Source of the DNA: Woeseia sp034521225
Lineage (GTDB): Bacteria > Pseudomonadota > Gammaproteobacteria > Steroidobacterales > Woeseiaceae
Length of the DNA stretch: 64,000 nucleotides
Assembly: GCA_034521225.1 (NCBI GenBank)
Contig: JAXHMR010000008.1
Coordinates: 9,855 to 73,854, forward strand
Direction of reading: 5' to 3'
Shown here: positions 20,358 through 30,155 of the stretch, one piece after another
Layout of the letters: each line of letters opens with the position of its first letter
How positions within the stretch are numbered: position 1 is the stretch's first letter
The notes under the pieces: generated by a model
Database searches by the model: none
What the model saw: only the letters and a program-made list of their open reading frames with translations
Told to the model about the DNA's origin: nothing
Translations under genes and position numbers: made by a program

Positions 20358-21741
20358 ATGAACGATAGCTACCCATCGGCGCGCACTTCAACCAGTGCGG
20401 CGCAATGGACATCGCCACTGACATTTTTCCTTGCGTCGACCGGAATGGCGGTAGGGCTTGGAAATATGTGGCGGTTTCCCTTTCTGGCCGGTGAAATGGT
20501 GGTGGAGCCTTCGTATTTGTCTATCTGGCCGCCGTCGCCGCAATAGGCTTTCCGATAATGACGGCAGAACTGCTGATCGGCCGACGCGGCGGCGGCGCAT
20601 CCGATAACGCCGTGCGAGCACTGATCGTTTCGGAAAGTGCCAGCCGGAAATGGCGCATCATTGGTTACCTGTCTTTCATCGTTCATTGGTCGCCGTCGGC
20701 TACTACGGGGTAATCGCCGGTTGGGTACTCGACTACGCCGTCGCATTCACGGCCAGTGGCGGTTTCGCGGAAAACTCGAACAACGCCGCAAGATTTGATT
20801 CGCTGCTTGCCGACCCGGTCCGCCTGATTGCGCGCACACCGCTTTCATCGTCGGCTGTGCATTCGTTGTCAGCCGGGGGCTGCGCCAGGGCATTGAGCGC
20901 ATGGCCAAATTCGTAATGCCGGCACTGTTCTTCATGCTCGTCGGGCTTGTCGCCTACGCGGCGTTCTACGGCGAGTTTGCCACCGCGTTTGCCTTCCTGT
21001 TTGCGCCAGATTTCAGTGAACTTACCGGGCACAGCATCCTGTTGGCGGTTGGCCAGGCGTTTTTCTCGCTCGCTGTCGGATTCGGCGCACTAATGACCTT
21101 CGGTGCCTACCTGCCAAAACAGGTCGCGTTGCCTCACACGCGCTGCGCGATTTGCGCAGCCGACACGCTGGTGGCCCTGCTGGCTGGTCTTGCGATATTT
21201 CCATTGAAGCTTTTTGCGGCCGGCCTTGCCGCAGACGGGGGGCCGGGCCTGGTGTTTATCACCCTGCCCATCGGCATTTGCCCAGATGCCCGGTGGCTAT
21301 ATCGTCGGTTCGGTCTTCTTCGTATTGCTGTTTGCCGCCGCGTTTACGACCGGTGTCGGCACTTTCGAGGCAGTGGTCGGATGGTTGGGGTCACGCGGCG
21401 TCGATCGCCGTGCGGCAGCAATCTGGAGCGGGTCGATTGCGTCGGGATTGTCGGGTTGCAGGCGCGTTGTCGTTCAACCTTATGGCCGGTATACGCGTTG
21501 CTGACTGGATACCGCTTTATGGCGGCAAGTCCTTGTTCGATTCACTCGATTTCACGGTTGCCAGTGTCCTGCTGCCCGTCAACGGACTACTCATCGCCCT
21601 GTTCGCCGGCTGGGCCGTCAAAAAGGCCACCAGCCGGGCCGCAGTTCGGCGGCAGCGGCAGGAGTTACCAACTCTGGCGCACGCTGATACGTGTTGTCGC
21701 GCCAATTGCCGGTTGTCGTGATTGTGCTGTCGGCCGGGTGA
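20358..21741 (+). CDS. neurotransmitter:sodium symporter (NSS) family transporter (many frameshifts)
   Basis: ATG at 20358 is preceded by GGAGG. The start FFLASTGMAVGLGNMWRFPF is the NSS (LeuT-type) transmembrane helix 1 signature with its Na+-site GLGN-WRFP motif. Later pieces in other frames continue the family: GFPIMTAELLIGRRGG, ERMAKFVMPALFFMLVGLVA, SLAVGFGALMTFGAYLPK and SVFFVLLFAAAFTTGVGTFE. At least six indels are needed; the stop is at 21739-21741, giving about 460 residues. NSS carriers import amino acids or amines with Na+. Control by the divergent HutC-type repressor is supported by the palindrome at 20297. Confidence 0.78.
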
Positions 21742-21762
21742 GCCTGCGAAGAATGATTATGC

Positions 21763-21774
21763 TTGTATATACAA
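21763..21774. promoter_or_regulatory. HutC-type operator 2 (upstream of TonB receptor)
   Basis: TTGTATATACAA is a perfect palindrome containing GTATATAC (GTnTAnAC). Both this site and the reverse complement of operator 1 continue with TATC on the same side, so similarity extends beyond the core. It lies 57 bases before the receptor start, where a repressor would block transcription. Confidence 0.65.
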
Positions 21775-21830
21775 TATCGATTTTGTAAGGCTCGGAGCGA
21801 CCGGGCATTTTTTCAGGGGGAGACGTCAGG

Positions 21831-24453
21831 ATGAAGCGGAACAGCGTCGGCGGTCTGAGTAATCACGCGAAGAATTCGTTGCAGCGTGCCCACTGGACCT
21901 TGCCAATCGGTACCTTCGGCGTAGCACTCGTGCTGCGGCATCGGTTGGCCTGGCACGGGCGCAAACAGCAACGCCCGCGGATGAAACCGTCGAGGAAATC
22001 GTAACCATTGGAACGCGTGTTGAGGGACGTACGGTAACGGAAACGACCGTAGCGATCGACATTATTAATGAAGCCGCGATCAGCAAGAGCACCGGCCTTT
22101 TTGAAACTGGCGAATTGCTGCAGCGCCTGGCGCCGTCGTTCAACTTCAGTCGCACCCAGATCTCTGACGGGGCGGATATTTTCCGGCCTGCCACGTTGCG
22201 TGGCCTCGGCCCGGACCAGGTACTGGTATCTGCTGAACGGCAAGCGCCGGCATCCGCGGGCGCTGTTAGGCCTTGCGGGAACCGTTGGTGAAGGCGCTGC
22301 GGGTACTGACTTCAATGCAATTCCGTCAATCGCAATCAAACGGATCGAAATCCTGCGAGACGGTGCGGCGGCGACATGCGGGTCCGACGCGATCGCCGGC
22401 GTAATTAATATCGCGCTCAAGGATCTGTCGACAGTTGTCGTTTAACGGTCTGATCGGAGAAACGTTCGACAACGATGGTGACCGTGTCCAGTTTCAGGCA
22501 AACGGGGTATCCCGCTCGGCTCCTCCGGATTCCTGAATCTCAGCGGTGAGTACCGTGAAGGCGATCCGACCAATCGGGCCGCCGAGAGTCCCCAGTTTCC
22601 GGGACGGCAGATTTTTCGGCACGGTGACGCGGATACGGAATTCCTGGGTTTCTTCGTCAATGCCAGCCTGGAGTTGAGCGCCGGCGAGCCGAACTTTATT
22701 CCTTCAGCGGATACTCGGAAAGTGAAGCGGTTGGTGCCGGGTTTTACCGCTTCGCCGATCAGGCAGACCGTTCGGTGCCCCAGGTATTTCCGGACGGATT
22801 TCTGCCCCGTGACGTCAATGAGTCTACCGATTTCTCCCTGGCGCTCGGGTTGCGCGGCGATCTGTCCGATATATGGACGTAGATGTGAGTGCGCGTGGCG
22901 CGGTCAAAATGACTACGACTTTGGGGCAGCAAACACCATCAATGCCTCTATCGCAGCCGATTTCCGTAACCGCAATCCTGGCGCCACAGATGCGGAAATT
23001 GCCGCCAACGCCGGTCCAATGGAGGGTTTTTCCGGTAGTCAGAATTTTGAGCAATTAACATTAAACGTCGATTTTGCCGGCAAGTCAGAACTGACCATGC
23101 AGAACCCGGTGTACCTTGCGTTTGGCGCCGAATACCGCGATGAAGATACGAGCTGATATCCGGTGAACTCCTTTCCTTCAGTTGCGGGCTTTCTCCCGAC
23201 AACGCGTTCATCCCGTCGATACTCGATCCAGGCGCCGGCGTTGATCCCGTAACCTTCGAACCCGTTGATACCTCAACCGGAACGCCTGCGACTTGCGGCT
23301 TTCAAGCTTTTCCCGGATTCCGGCCGGATCTGCTGGCAGTTTCGGGCGTGACAGTTTCGCCGTTTATGTCGACGCGGAAACCGATCTGACCGACCGATTC
23401 CTGATTGGCGTAGCAGGGCGCTACGAAGATTTCGGTGAGGTTGGTGATGAAGTTACGGGCAAGCTCAGTGGACGCTACGAAGTTTCCGATCAGTTTGCAA
23501 TTCGTGGTGCTGCGCAGACAGGGTTTCGGGCGCCGAGCCTGCAACAGCTTTCGCTGCAGTTCGTGACCACTACGGTTGGCGCCGATGGCCTGGACGGAAA
23601 CCTGGCTGGCCGGACCGGACCACTTTCCCTGGTTTTCGGCATCGATACACTGGATATTGAAACCTCGACAGGTTTTTCCGCTGGCTTCGGTGTGGGAGCC
23701 GCTCGAGCAACTGCGTATCTTCACGGTTGACGGGTTCCTGATCGATGTCGACGACCGGATCGTACTCGGTAGTCCTTTAGCACCGGCGCAGCTTGACGCT
23801 GTCCCTGATGCACAGGCATTTCTTGTCGATAACCTGATCTCGCAGGCGAATTTCTTTTCCAATGCCATTGACACGGAAACTGTTGGTGTAGATATCGTCG
23901 CCGCGCACAATACTGATCTGTGGAGTGGCGCACTTGCGGAGCACGCTGGCCTTTCACTTTAGTGAAACGTCGATCGAGAAGCATCAACGCTCCCCAAGGC
24001 GTCGATCCTGACTTGCTCTTCCCGGATCCATCGCGGACCTTTCGTCGGAGTCCGGACGCAGCCGCAAACACGCGTTAATTTGTCGTTCAGCTATGGGAGC
24101 GGGACTGTATTCAGGCTGCATGTTGCGCCTGAACTATGTTGACGGGACCGAAACATCCTCTCCACCGAACAAGGCCTTGGCGTGCCTGTGGCCGCGCCGT
24201 TCAATAATGAAAGAGTACCGAAGCCGGGCTTGGCGTTGCTTGTGGATGTGGAATTCAGTTTATGGCCTCGACGAGCATTGGCGCTTTTTCGATAGGCGGA
24301 AATAACGCGCCTGATGGAGAGGCCGAACAAGGTCGCGTCCGACTCCGTCATCGCCGGCATCAGCGCGCGGAAACCTGCAATTCCCGATGCGCGGCCTGGC
24401 CTACGGCCTGAACGGCGGCTTTTGCTATGCGAGTGGTGAGCGCGAGTTTCTGA
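21831..24453 (+). CDS. TonB-dependent outer-membrane receptor (many frameshifts)
   Basis: ATG at 21831 follows GGGGGAGA. A signal peptide (PIGTFGVALVLAASVG, ending near ARAQ) precedes ETVEEIVTIGTRVEGRTVTE, a TonB box and plug entry, then APSFNFSRTQISDGADIFRP, RIEILRDGAAATCGSDAIAG (plug end) and barrel strands including YVDAETDLTDRFLIGVAGRY and RGAAQTGFRAPSLQQLSLQF. The last strand ends VVSASF with a stop at 24451-24453, the aromatic C-terminus needed for barrel insertion. Ten or so indels break it. Length about 870 residues, normal for large receptors. The upstream HutC-type site and the NSS gene suggest the two import the same nitrogenous ligand across outer and inner membranes. Confidence 0.75.
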
Positions 24454-24736
24454 AAGTTCTCGGTCAGGTGGGGATGGTGGCCGCATGGTCTGAAGAGTGA
24501 AGCTGAGGCGCGTGCGATCGATGGCGGCTCGCTGACCGGCGATGTGTAACCGATTTCGCTCTCGTCAAAATGTCAGTCCGTCGACGACAGAGACCAAGAA
24601 TCGCCTGCGGGTGCGGGATTGATTTTGATTAATCCATGGTAGTGGCCGCTGCCTCCCGATGGCATTCGCAAGTTATTTTCGCCGTATCCAAACTGAGTCT
24701 GGATGCTTAGCCGTCGCCAAGCGCGAAGGATCCATG

Positions 24737-24961
24737 TTATCGCCGCCGTGCGCGTTCCGTAAAATATGTATGGACAAGAAAAGACAAGCCCATTCCCATC
24801 ACCAGAATCGCAACCGACGCTTTGCCGCGATGAGGTGTATCGTCCGTCCAGGTGTCACTGTATTCCAGCCAGTAAATCAGATAAATGGATAGCACCCAGG
24901 GCGTGAATGCAACGGCAATTTGCATCGCGTAGCGCATTCGATTCTTTAAGGCTTCGTACAT
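24737..24961 (-). CDS. small two-helix membrane protein, unknown
   Basis: A 74-residue product from ATG 24961 (an in-frame TTG six bases upstream is an alternative) with two hydrophobic stretches, YAMQIAVAFTPWVLSIYLIY and ASVAILVMGMGLSFLVHTYF, separated by an acidic loop and ending in basic ERARRR. Codon use resembles the neighbours and the frame is clean, in contrast to the broken genes before it. I recognise no family. Divergent from the membrane protein at 25074. The 283 bases from 24454 to 24736 hold no gene I can see. Confidence 0.5.
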   Translation of the reverse strand: MYEALKNRMRYAMQIAVAFTPWVLSIYLIYWLEYSDTWTDDTPHRGKASVAILVMGMGLSFLVHTYFTERARRR

Positions 24962-25073
24962 GTGCAAATGCTATCAGCAATATCGGATACCTCGCCAGAG
25001 CAAAGCTGCCAATGCTTTCTTGACCTATCGGGCAGGTCGCCGGCCGCTCCTGATTACGGGAAAATGCGATATT

Positions 25074-26055
25074 ATGCAGGGGCTGTATCGATTGGTTGGT
25101 GTCGTCGTGAGCACCAGGCTGAAAGTATTGCTGGCCAGCAAGGCCATCAACGGGTGGCGATTGTTCTGGCTGGTCTCGGTTCCGATGTCCGCGGTGATGC
25201 TTGCCACCACGATGCGTGCGGATATGTCGACGGGTGCCGGCGTATCCGAAATGATTTCATTTTCCGTCCGTTGCGCGGTTCCTTTCATATACCTGGTAGT
25301 CGCCGCATCTGCTGCCCAGACGTTGTTTCGCGGGCCGTTCTCAGCGTGGTTGCTCCGCAACCGAAAATATGTCGGCTTGTGTTTCGCGGTAGCAATGGCT
25401 TGGCAGGGTTTATTCATATTCATTATGTCGAACTACTTTCGAGAAGTACCACTTCGACGAGGTGTATCTTCTTCGCGACGAACTCGAAGGTTCAATTGGC
25501 TATATCTTCCTTTTTGCCATGGTTTTGACCTCTTTCAACTTCGGGCGAAAATACCTGAACTTGACCCAGTGGAAGGTACTGCACAGGTCGGGCGTATATT
25601 TCCTCTGGGCATATCCGTTCAGTGTCTACTGGTGGAACATGTTCTACTACGCCAACCCGGAACCTATCGACTATGTATTTTATTGGAGCGGCTTCCTCGC
25701 GTTTGCGTTGCGAATCGCGGCATGGGGCAAAAAAAGTCAACAGGCGGCGCCGAAAGGAGCGCTACCCGGCACCACACCGCTGGCCTTTAAGATCCTCGGC
25801 GGCGTACTGATTGTTTGCGGAGCACTTGTAGCCGCTACGGGCCGGTATTGGCAGGAGGCCGTAACTGGTTTTCTGACCGCCGCGCAGTGGTCTGCGGACC
25901 TGGTGCTGTGGCTACCGTTCTGGCCGTTCGAGCCTTTCCTGTCACTTCTTGTGATCGGACTCGGCACCGCACTGGTAAAGAATGCCCGATCTGCGCAGCG
26001 CGTTGCCGCGAACAACCAACGTGCAACTCACCGGCCGTACAGAGCCAGTACCTGA
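25074..26055 (+). CDS. multi-pass membrane protein, ferric-reductase-like (one frameshift)
   Basis: About 325 residues with seven or eight hydrophobic segments: LFWLVSVPMSAVMLATTM, IYLVVAASAAQTLF, LCFAVAMAWQGLFIFIMS, IGYIFLFAMVLTSFNFGRK, VYFLWAYPFSVYWW, VFYWSGFLAFALRIAAW and ILGGVLIVCGALVAATG. The stretch WKVLHRSGVYFLWAYPFSV recalls the W-x-LHR-xVY block of the ferric reductase/MsrQ heme membrane domain, but the second histidine usual in that block is missing, so heme binding is doubtful. The frame breaks near 25445. ATG 25074 is the first sensible start; GTG 25109 is an alternative. Confidence 0.6.
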
Positions 26056-26131
26056 AACCGGCAGATCGTTGAACGAATACGCATTCGGATCATTTGAGTT
26101 TTAACTTCGAGTGCCGGACTATTCTGGGATA

Positions 26132-26198
26132 TATTAATTCCTTAGTTGACAGCATCCGGGAGCCGGCGTAGGCTCGGTGACCTACTAAGGAATTAATA
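26132..26198. promoter_or_regulatory. promoter and 15-bp inverted repeat upstream of blaI-like gene
   Basis: TATTAATTCCTTAGT (26132-26146) and its exact reverse complement ACTAAGGAATTAATA (26184-26198) flank a promoter-like TTGACA (26146-26151) with TAGGCT (26169-26174) 17 bases on. The arms thus frame the -35 and -10 elements. This is where a BlaI-type repressor would bind as two dimers or form a loop, though the arms do not match the classical TACA-TGTA BlaI box. Confidence 0.6.
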
Positions 26199-26209
26199 CC
26201 GAGACGTCC

Positions 26210-26593
26210 ATGGCGCGAAAGCAATCTCCCACCCTTACAGAAGGCGAACTCAAAGTGATGGCCGTTCTCTGGGATCGCGAGGAGGCTTCCGTTCGCGAAG
26301 TGACGGCCGTCCTGTCGGAACAGCAGCCGGTCGCTTACAGCACCGCGCTTACGATGCTGCGCATCCTGAACGACAAGGGCTACGTCACGTACCGCAAGGA
26401 AGGCCGCGCCTTCGTTTATTGCCCGCTGGTCAGCCGGCACGAAGCGCGCAGCAGTGCGCTGCGTCATCTCATCGCAAAGTTTTTCAACGGGTCGCCGGAA
26501 GCATTGGCACAGAACCTCGTCGACGAAACGGACGTTGATCTCGCGGAACTCGAACGGTTGCAGGCGAAGCTGGAGAAGGGAGATAAAACGTGA
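26210..26593 (+). CDS. BlaI/MecI/CopY-family repressor
   Basis: An intact 127-residue winged-helix repressor: LTEGELKVMAVLWDREEASV, VAYSTALTMLRILNDKGYV and EGRAFVYCPLVSRHEA, the canonical BlaI order. In the known systems the repressor is cleaved after a BlaR1-type membrane peptidase is activated. Its stop overlaps the ATG of the M56 peptidase gene by four bases, the usual pair. Autorepression through the inverted repeat directly upstream is likely. No beta-lactamase gene is nearby, so the signal is probably not a beta-lactam. Confidence 0.92.
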   Translation: MARKQSPTLTEGELKVMAVLWDREEASVREVTAVLSEQQPVAYSTALTMLRILNDKGYVTYRKEGRAFVYCPLVSRHEARSSALRHLIAKFFNGSPEALAQNLVDETDVDLAELERLQAKLEKGDKT

Positions 26594-28179
26594 TCTTTGA
26601 TATCGATACTGCCCGTCTGCTACTCGGGATCGTTTGGCAGCAGCTCTGGATCGGCAGCCTGCTCGTGTTGCTCGTCAGCGTCGGCCTTCGACTCTTCAAA
26701 AGCCTGAATGCCGCCACGCGTTACTGGATATGGCTGCTTACGCTCATCACGCTGGCAATGCTTCCGTTGCCCATTTTATTTCCGGCGTCTCCGGCAACCA
26801 GCGTCGCTGAGAATCTCGAGCAACCCTCGACCTATGCCGGTTCGGCCGTTGTCGATGCCGCACCATCCTTTGCCGCCTCCGAAGAGCTACAGCCACGACG
26901 ACGCGCCTCCGAAGTTGCGATCGGCCACGCTCTGGTACATCCCGACGTTTCGCGCGGACTCGCCAGTTCCCTGGCGGTGGGTTGGCTTTGCGGTACGCTA
27001 TGGATGCTGCTCACCCTGCTACGCGGCGCCAGGATCGCCAGCCGGCTGCAACGCGAATCGCGGCCGGCGCCGCTGCCGCAAGCGCCCGCCGAGATCCGCC
27101 TGTCGAATCTCGCCAGGACACCCATGGTGGTGGGGCTGCGCCGCCCGACCATCCTCATCCCTGCAGCACTCTTCGAACAGGTTTCGCGCGAAGAACTGCA
27201 ACGGATCCTGGAACACGAACTGGCCCACGTGCGTCGACACGACCAGTGGCTGATGCTCGTGCAAAAGCTGATTGAGGCGTTGTACTTCTTCCATCGCTGC
27301 AGTTCGTCATGCCGCCGGCCGGCTTGATGATGAGCGCGAGATTTCCTGATGACGAGCCGCGCACGATCAGCGAAAGCACTATGCCGGCAGCCTGATCCGC
27401 ATCTGTCAAATCCATTGTGCAACCTCAACCGGAAGCTCTCTCTGTCGGCGCGGTCCGTTCGCGGAACCAGCTGACTCGGCGAATCGCGTGCCTCATGGAC
27501 GCCAGGCGAAACCACACCGCTGACGTGTCGCGGACGAGCCTTGCGATGAGCATGCTCCATGCTGGTTGCCGCGATGACCGTTGCATTCGAGTTCATGCCA
27601 CGCATTGCAATTGCGGAGGCAACGCAGGACGAACCCGCAAGGTCTGGCCAGCATGAATTCGGGACGCCGCTCATCGCAGCATCGATGATGGAGGCAGCGG
27701 CGCGCGGCGAAGTCGTATTGCTCAAACGACTGAAAGCCGCCGGCGGTGACGTCAACCAGGTAAATCCGGGCGACGGCACGCCGCTCATCGCCGCCGCGAG
27801 ACGCGGCAGCCTGGCCGCCGCCAAGTGGCTCCTCGAGAACGGCTCGGATGTGAACCTGCCGTCGAAGGGAGACGGCAATCCGTTAATCATGGCCGCCGCA
27901 CAGGGCCACACGGACATCGTGCGACTGCTGCTGGACCATGACGCTGATATCGATGCCGTCGTGCCGGGTGACGAGACTGCATTGATCAGCTCTTCGCGCA
28001 CTGGCGCGATCGAAGTCGTCCGTTTGCTGCTGAAGCACGGTGCAGATGTAAATATCGAAGTGCCGGAGGGCGGCGGCATCTTCGGCGAGCCGGAATTGCG
28101 TACGGCGCTCAACCAGGCGGAGAAATCCGGGCACGGAGACATCGCCGCGCTTCTCGTTGCACACGGCGCGAGCCGCTGA
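26590..28179 (+). CDS. BlaR1-like M56 metallopeptidase fused to C-terminal ankyrin repeats (frameshifted)
   Basis: Residues 1-140 hold three hydrophobic segments (LWIGSLLVLLVSVGLRLF, WIWLLTLITLAMLPLPILF, SSLAVGWLCGTLWMLLTL). TPMVVGLRRPTILIP and HELAH at residues 209-213 give the M56 zinc site. Indels at about 27290, 27340, 27400 and 27560 break the rest, but the family blocks HYAGSLIRIC and RNQLTRRIACLMDARRNH remain, followed by the last membrane helix (VAAMTVAFEFMPRIAIAEA). No stop separates this from about five ankyrin repeats (TPLIAAARRGSLAAAKWLLE, NPLIMAAAQGHTDIVRLLLD). The ankyrin part replaces the penicillin-binding sensor of BlaR1, so it probably senses or binds a protein. Confidence 0.82.
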
Positions 28180-28183
28180 ACCG

Positions 28184-29725
28184 ATGTTGATCGATACGCG
28201 CGAGCTGCCTCCGGGCACCGTGATCGAGGCCGACCTGGTGATCGTCGGCGGTGGTATTGCCGGCATCGCGATTGCCCGGGAGTTCGAGCAATCGGGTCTT
28301 GACGTCTGCATCCTGGAAGGTGGCGGCGAGGAGCCGGAGAAAGCGGTACAGGACCTCTACAGCGGCAAGGCGCAGATGCGCGGGCCGATAGGCGAGGCTC
28401 GCGACATCGACGACTACCTGACCAGTTCGCGCTTTCGCTATTTCGGTGGCTCCGGCAATGCCTGGGGCGGCAAATGCGTGCCGCTAGACTCGGCAGATTT
28501 CGAGGCGCGCGACTGGGTGCCGGACAGCGGCTGGCCCATGACCAGGGAGCAACTGCAACCGTACTACGACCGGGCCTGCGACCTGTTCGAGATCGGGCGC
28601 TTCCCTGCCGACATGAGCGCCAACTGGAAGCCCGAAAGGCCGGCGGCGGATCTCGGCAATGCGGACCTGCAATCGTTGCCGCGACGCTTCACACGCTGCA
28701 CCGGCGCGACAACGGACGGTACGTACAGTGCGTTCAAGGCGAGCGTCGCGGAGAGTAAAACAGTCCGCGTCTACCTCAATGCGAACGTGTGCGACATCCG
28801 CCTGCGCAATGACGGCGGAGCCGTGGAATCTCTCGAAGTCGCTACCCTCGATGGCCGGCGTTTCGCGGCGCGAGCGAGCCGCTACATCCTCGCGACCGGT
28901 GGCATCGAGAATGCGCGACTGCTGCTGGCATCCAACTCCGTAGCGCCGAAGGGTATCGGCAACGGCAACGACCTTGTCGGGCGTTACTTCCAGGGTCACG
29001 TGACGCTCGGACTGTACGATGGTGCGGCGGGACGCAACACCTCGTTCTTTCTCTCGCGGCTGAACCAGTCGTTCGGCCTTTACGTGGACGGCGACCGGCA
29101 AGACGTGCAGGCCGTGTTCGGGCCGACGCAGGCTGCGCAACAACGGCATCGATTGCGCAATTGCACCCTGACCCCGTTCCGCATCTGGTATACGCCGCAG
29201 CGCTCGTCGCAGACGATCATGGATCTCGCGGGGCTCTTGGAGAACGGGCGGAGCGGCACGGTTACCGAACGCGGCGGGCATTTCCAGTACTCTTTCATGC
29301 TCGAACAATCGCCGAATACACGGAGCCGCATTACGCTCACAGATGAGCGAGATCCACTCGGGGTGCCGAGGGTTCGCCTCGACTGGGACTTCAGTGACCA
29401 GGATTTCGAAGAACTCGATCGCGCCGTCGACTTCTTCAGGCGCGAACTCGGCCGTACCGGCCAGGGCCGCGTCGAGTGGCCGCTGCTCCACGACGAAATC
29501 ATCGCGACCATGAGGGCGTCGCGGCATCATAACGGCGCCACGCGCATGCACGTGAATGCAAGTCGCGGTGTCGTGAATCCGGATTGCCGTGTGCACGGCG
29601 TGAGCAATCTGTATGTCGCTGGCAGTTCCATATTCCCGACCGGCGGGATCGCCAACCCGACGCTGACACTGGTGGCGCTGGGAATGCGGCTTGCCGACTA
29701 TCTCAAGCAGGAGTTGCGGAGCTGA
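28184..29725 (+). CDS. GMC-family FAD-dependent oxidoreductase
   Basis: An intact 513-residue flavoprotein starting four bases after the M56-ankyrin gene. The N-terminus ADLVIVGGGIAGIAIAREFE is the FAD-binding beta-alpha-beta; FGGSGNAWGGKCVPLDS is a typical GMC substrate/FAD loop. The C-terminal GMC domain reads ASRHHNGATRMHVNASRGVV with the catalytic histidine, then NLYVAGSSIFPTGGIANPTL. The form is that of gluconate, sorbitol, fructose or glucose dehydrogenase large subunits, which oxidise an alcohol and pass electrons to a cytochrome or quinone. The gene at 29728 is the probable small partner. Substrate unknown. Confidence 0.9.
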   Translation: MLIDTRELPPGTVIEADLVIVGGGIAGIAIAREFEQSGLDVCILEGGGEEPEKAVQDLYSGKAQMRGPIGEARDIDDYLTSSRFRYFGGSGNAWGGKCVPLDSADFEARDWVPDSGWPMTREQLQPYYDRACDLFEIGRFPADMSANWKPERPAADLGNADLQSLPRRFTRCTGATTDGTYSAFKASVAESKTVRVYLNANVCDIRLRNDGGAVESLEVATLDGRRFAARASRYILATGGIENARLLLASNSVAPKGIGNGNDLVGRYFQGHVTLGLYDGAAGRNTSFFLSRLNQSFGLYVDGDRQDVQAVFGPTQAAQQRHRLRNCTLTPFRIWYTPQRSSQTIMDLAGLLENGRSGTVTERGGHFQYSFMLEQSPNTRSRITLTDERDPLGVPRVRLDWDFSDQDFEELDRAVDFFRRELGRTGQGRVEWPLLHDEIIATMRASRHHNGATRMHVNASRGVVNPDCRVHGVSNLYVAGSSIFPTGGIANPTLTLVALGMRLADYLKQELRS

Positions 29726-29727
29726 TC

Positions 29728-30095
29728 ATGGCGGAGCTTTCCCGACGAGAAGTATTGATGTTGCTGGCGAGCGTGGGCGGAAGCTCGCTGCTGCCCCTGC
29801 GGGCAGCTGTAGCCGATGCGCTGCCGGCACCCCTTGCGGAGTTGACTGACGGTCTCGATCTGCAGGCTGCCATGCGCCTGGGGCGCAGTTACCTGAAAAG
29901 GTATCCGGAAGACACCGACATCGAGCGCGCGCTGCAGACGCTGCTGCGGGATGCGCAAGGGGAAGCCGATGTGCGGGGGTTCTCGAACGCAAAGTCGCGG
30001 AAGACTTTGCGGACCGACGCGTGGTCGAACTCATGGACTGGCAGGTATCCGAAACCGAAGCGCGAATATTTGCCGGCGTGGCGCTGACTGCCTGA
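29728..30095 (+). CDS. small Tat-signal protein, probable partner of the GMC oxidoreductase (one frameshift)
   Basis: Begins two bases after the GMC stop. The start MAELSRREVLMLLASVGGSS has a twin-arginine motif (SRREVL) and a hydrophobic core, then AAVADALPAPL as the cleavage area. The frame breaks near 29985; the continuation ERKVAEDFADRRVVELMDWQ and SETEARIFAGVALTA ends with TGA at 30093-30095, about 122 residues. In FAD-glucose and gluconate dehydrogenases a small Tat-exported subunit carries the signal-less GMC subunit to the periplasm, and position and size here fit that. I see no cytochrome c subunit. Family assignment tentative. Confidence 0.65.
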
Positions 30096-30155
30096 GGTGA
30101 TTCGCACCCGCGTCCGACCCTCCAATTCCGCACACGATACTTCAAGCGCGGGTGC

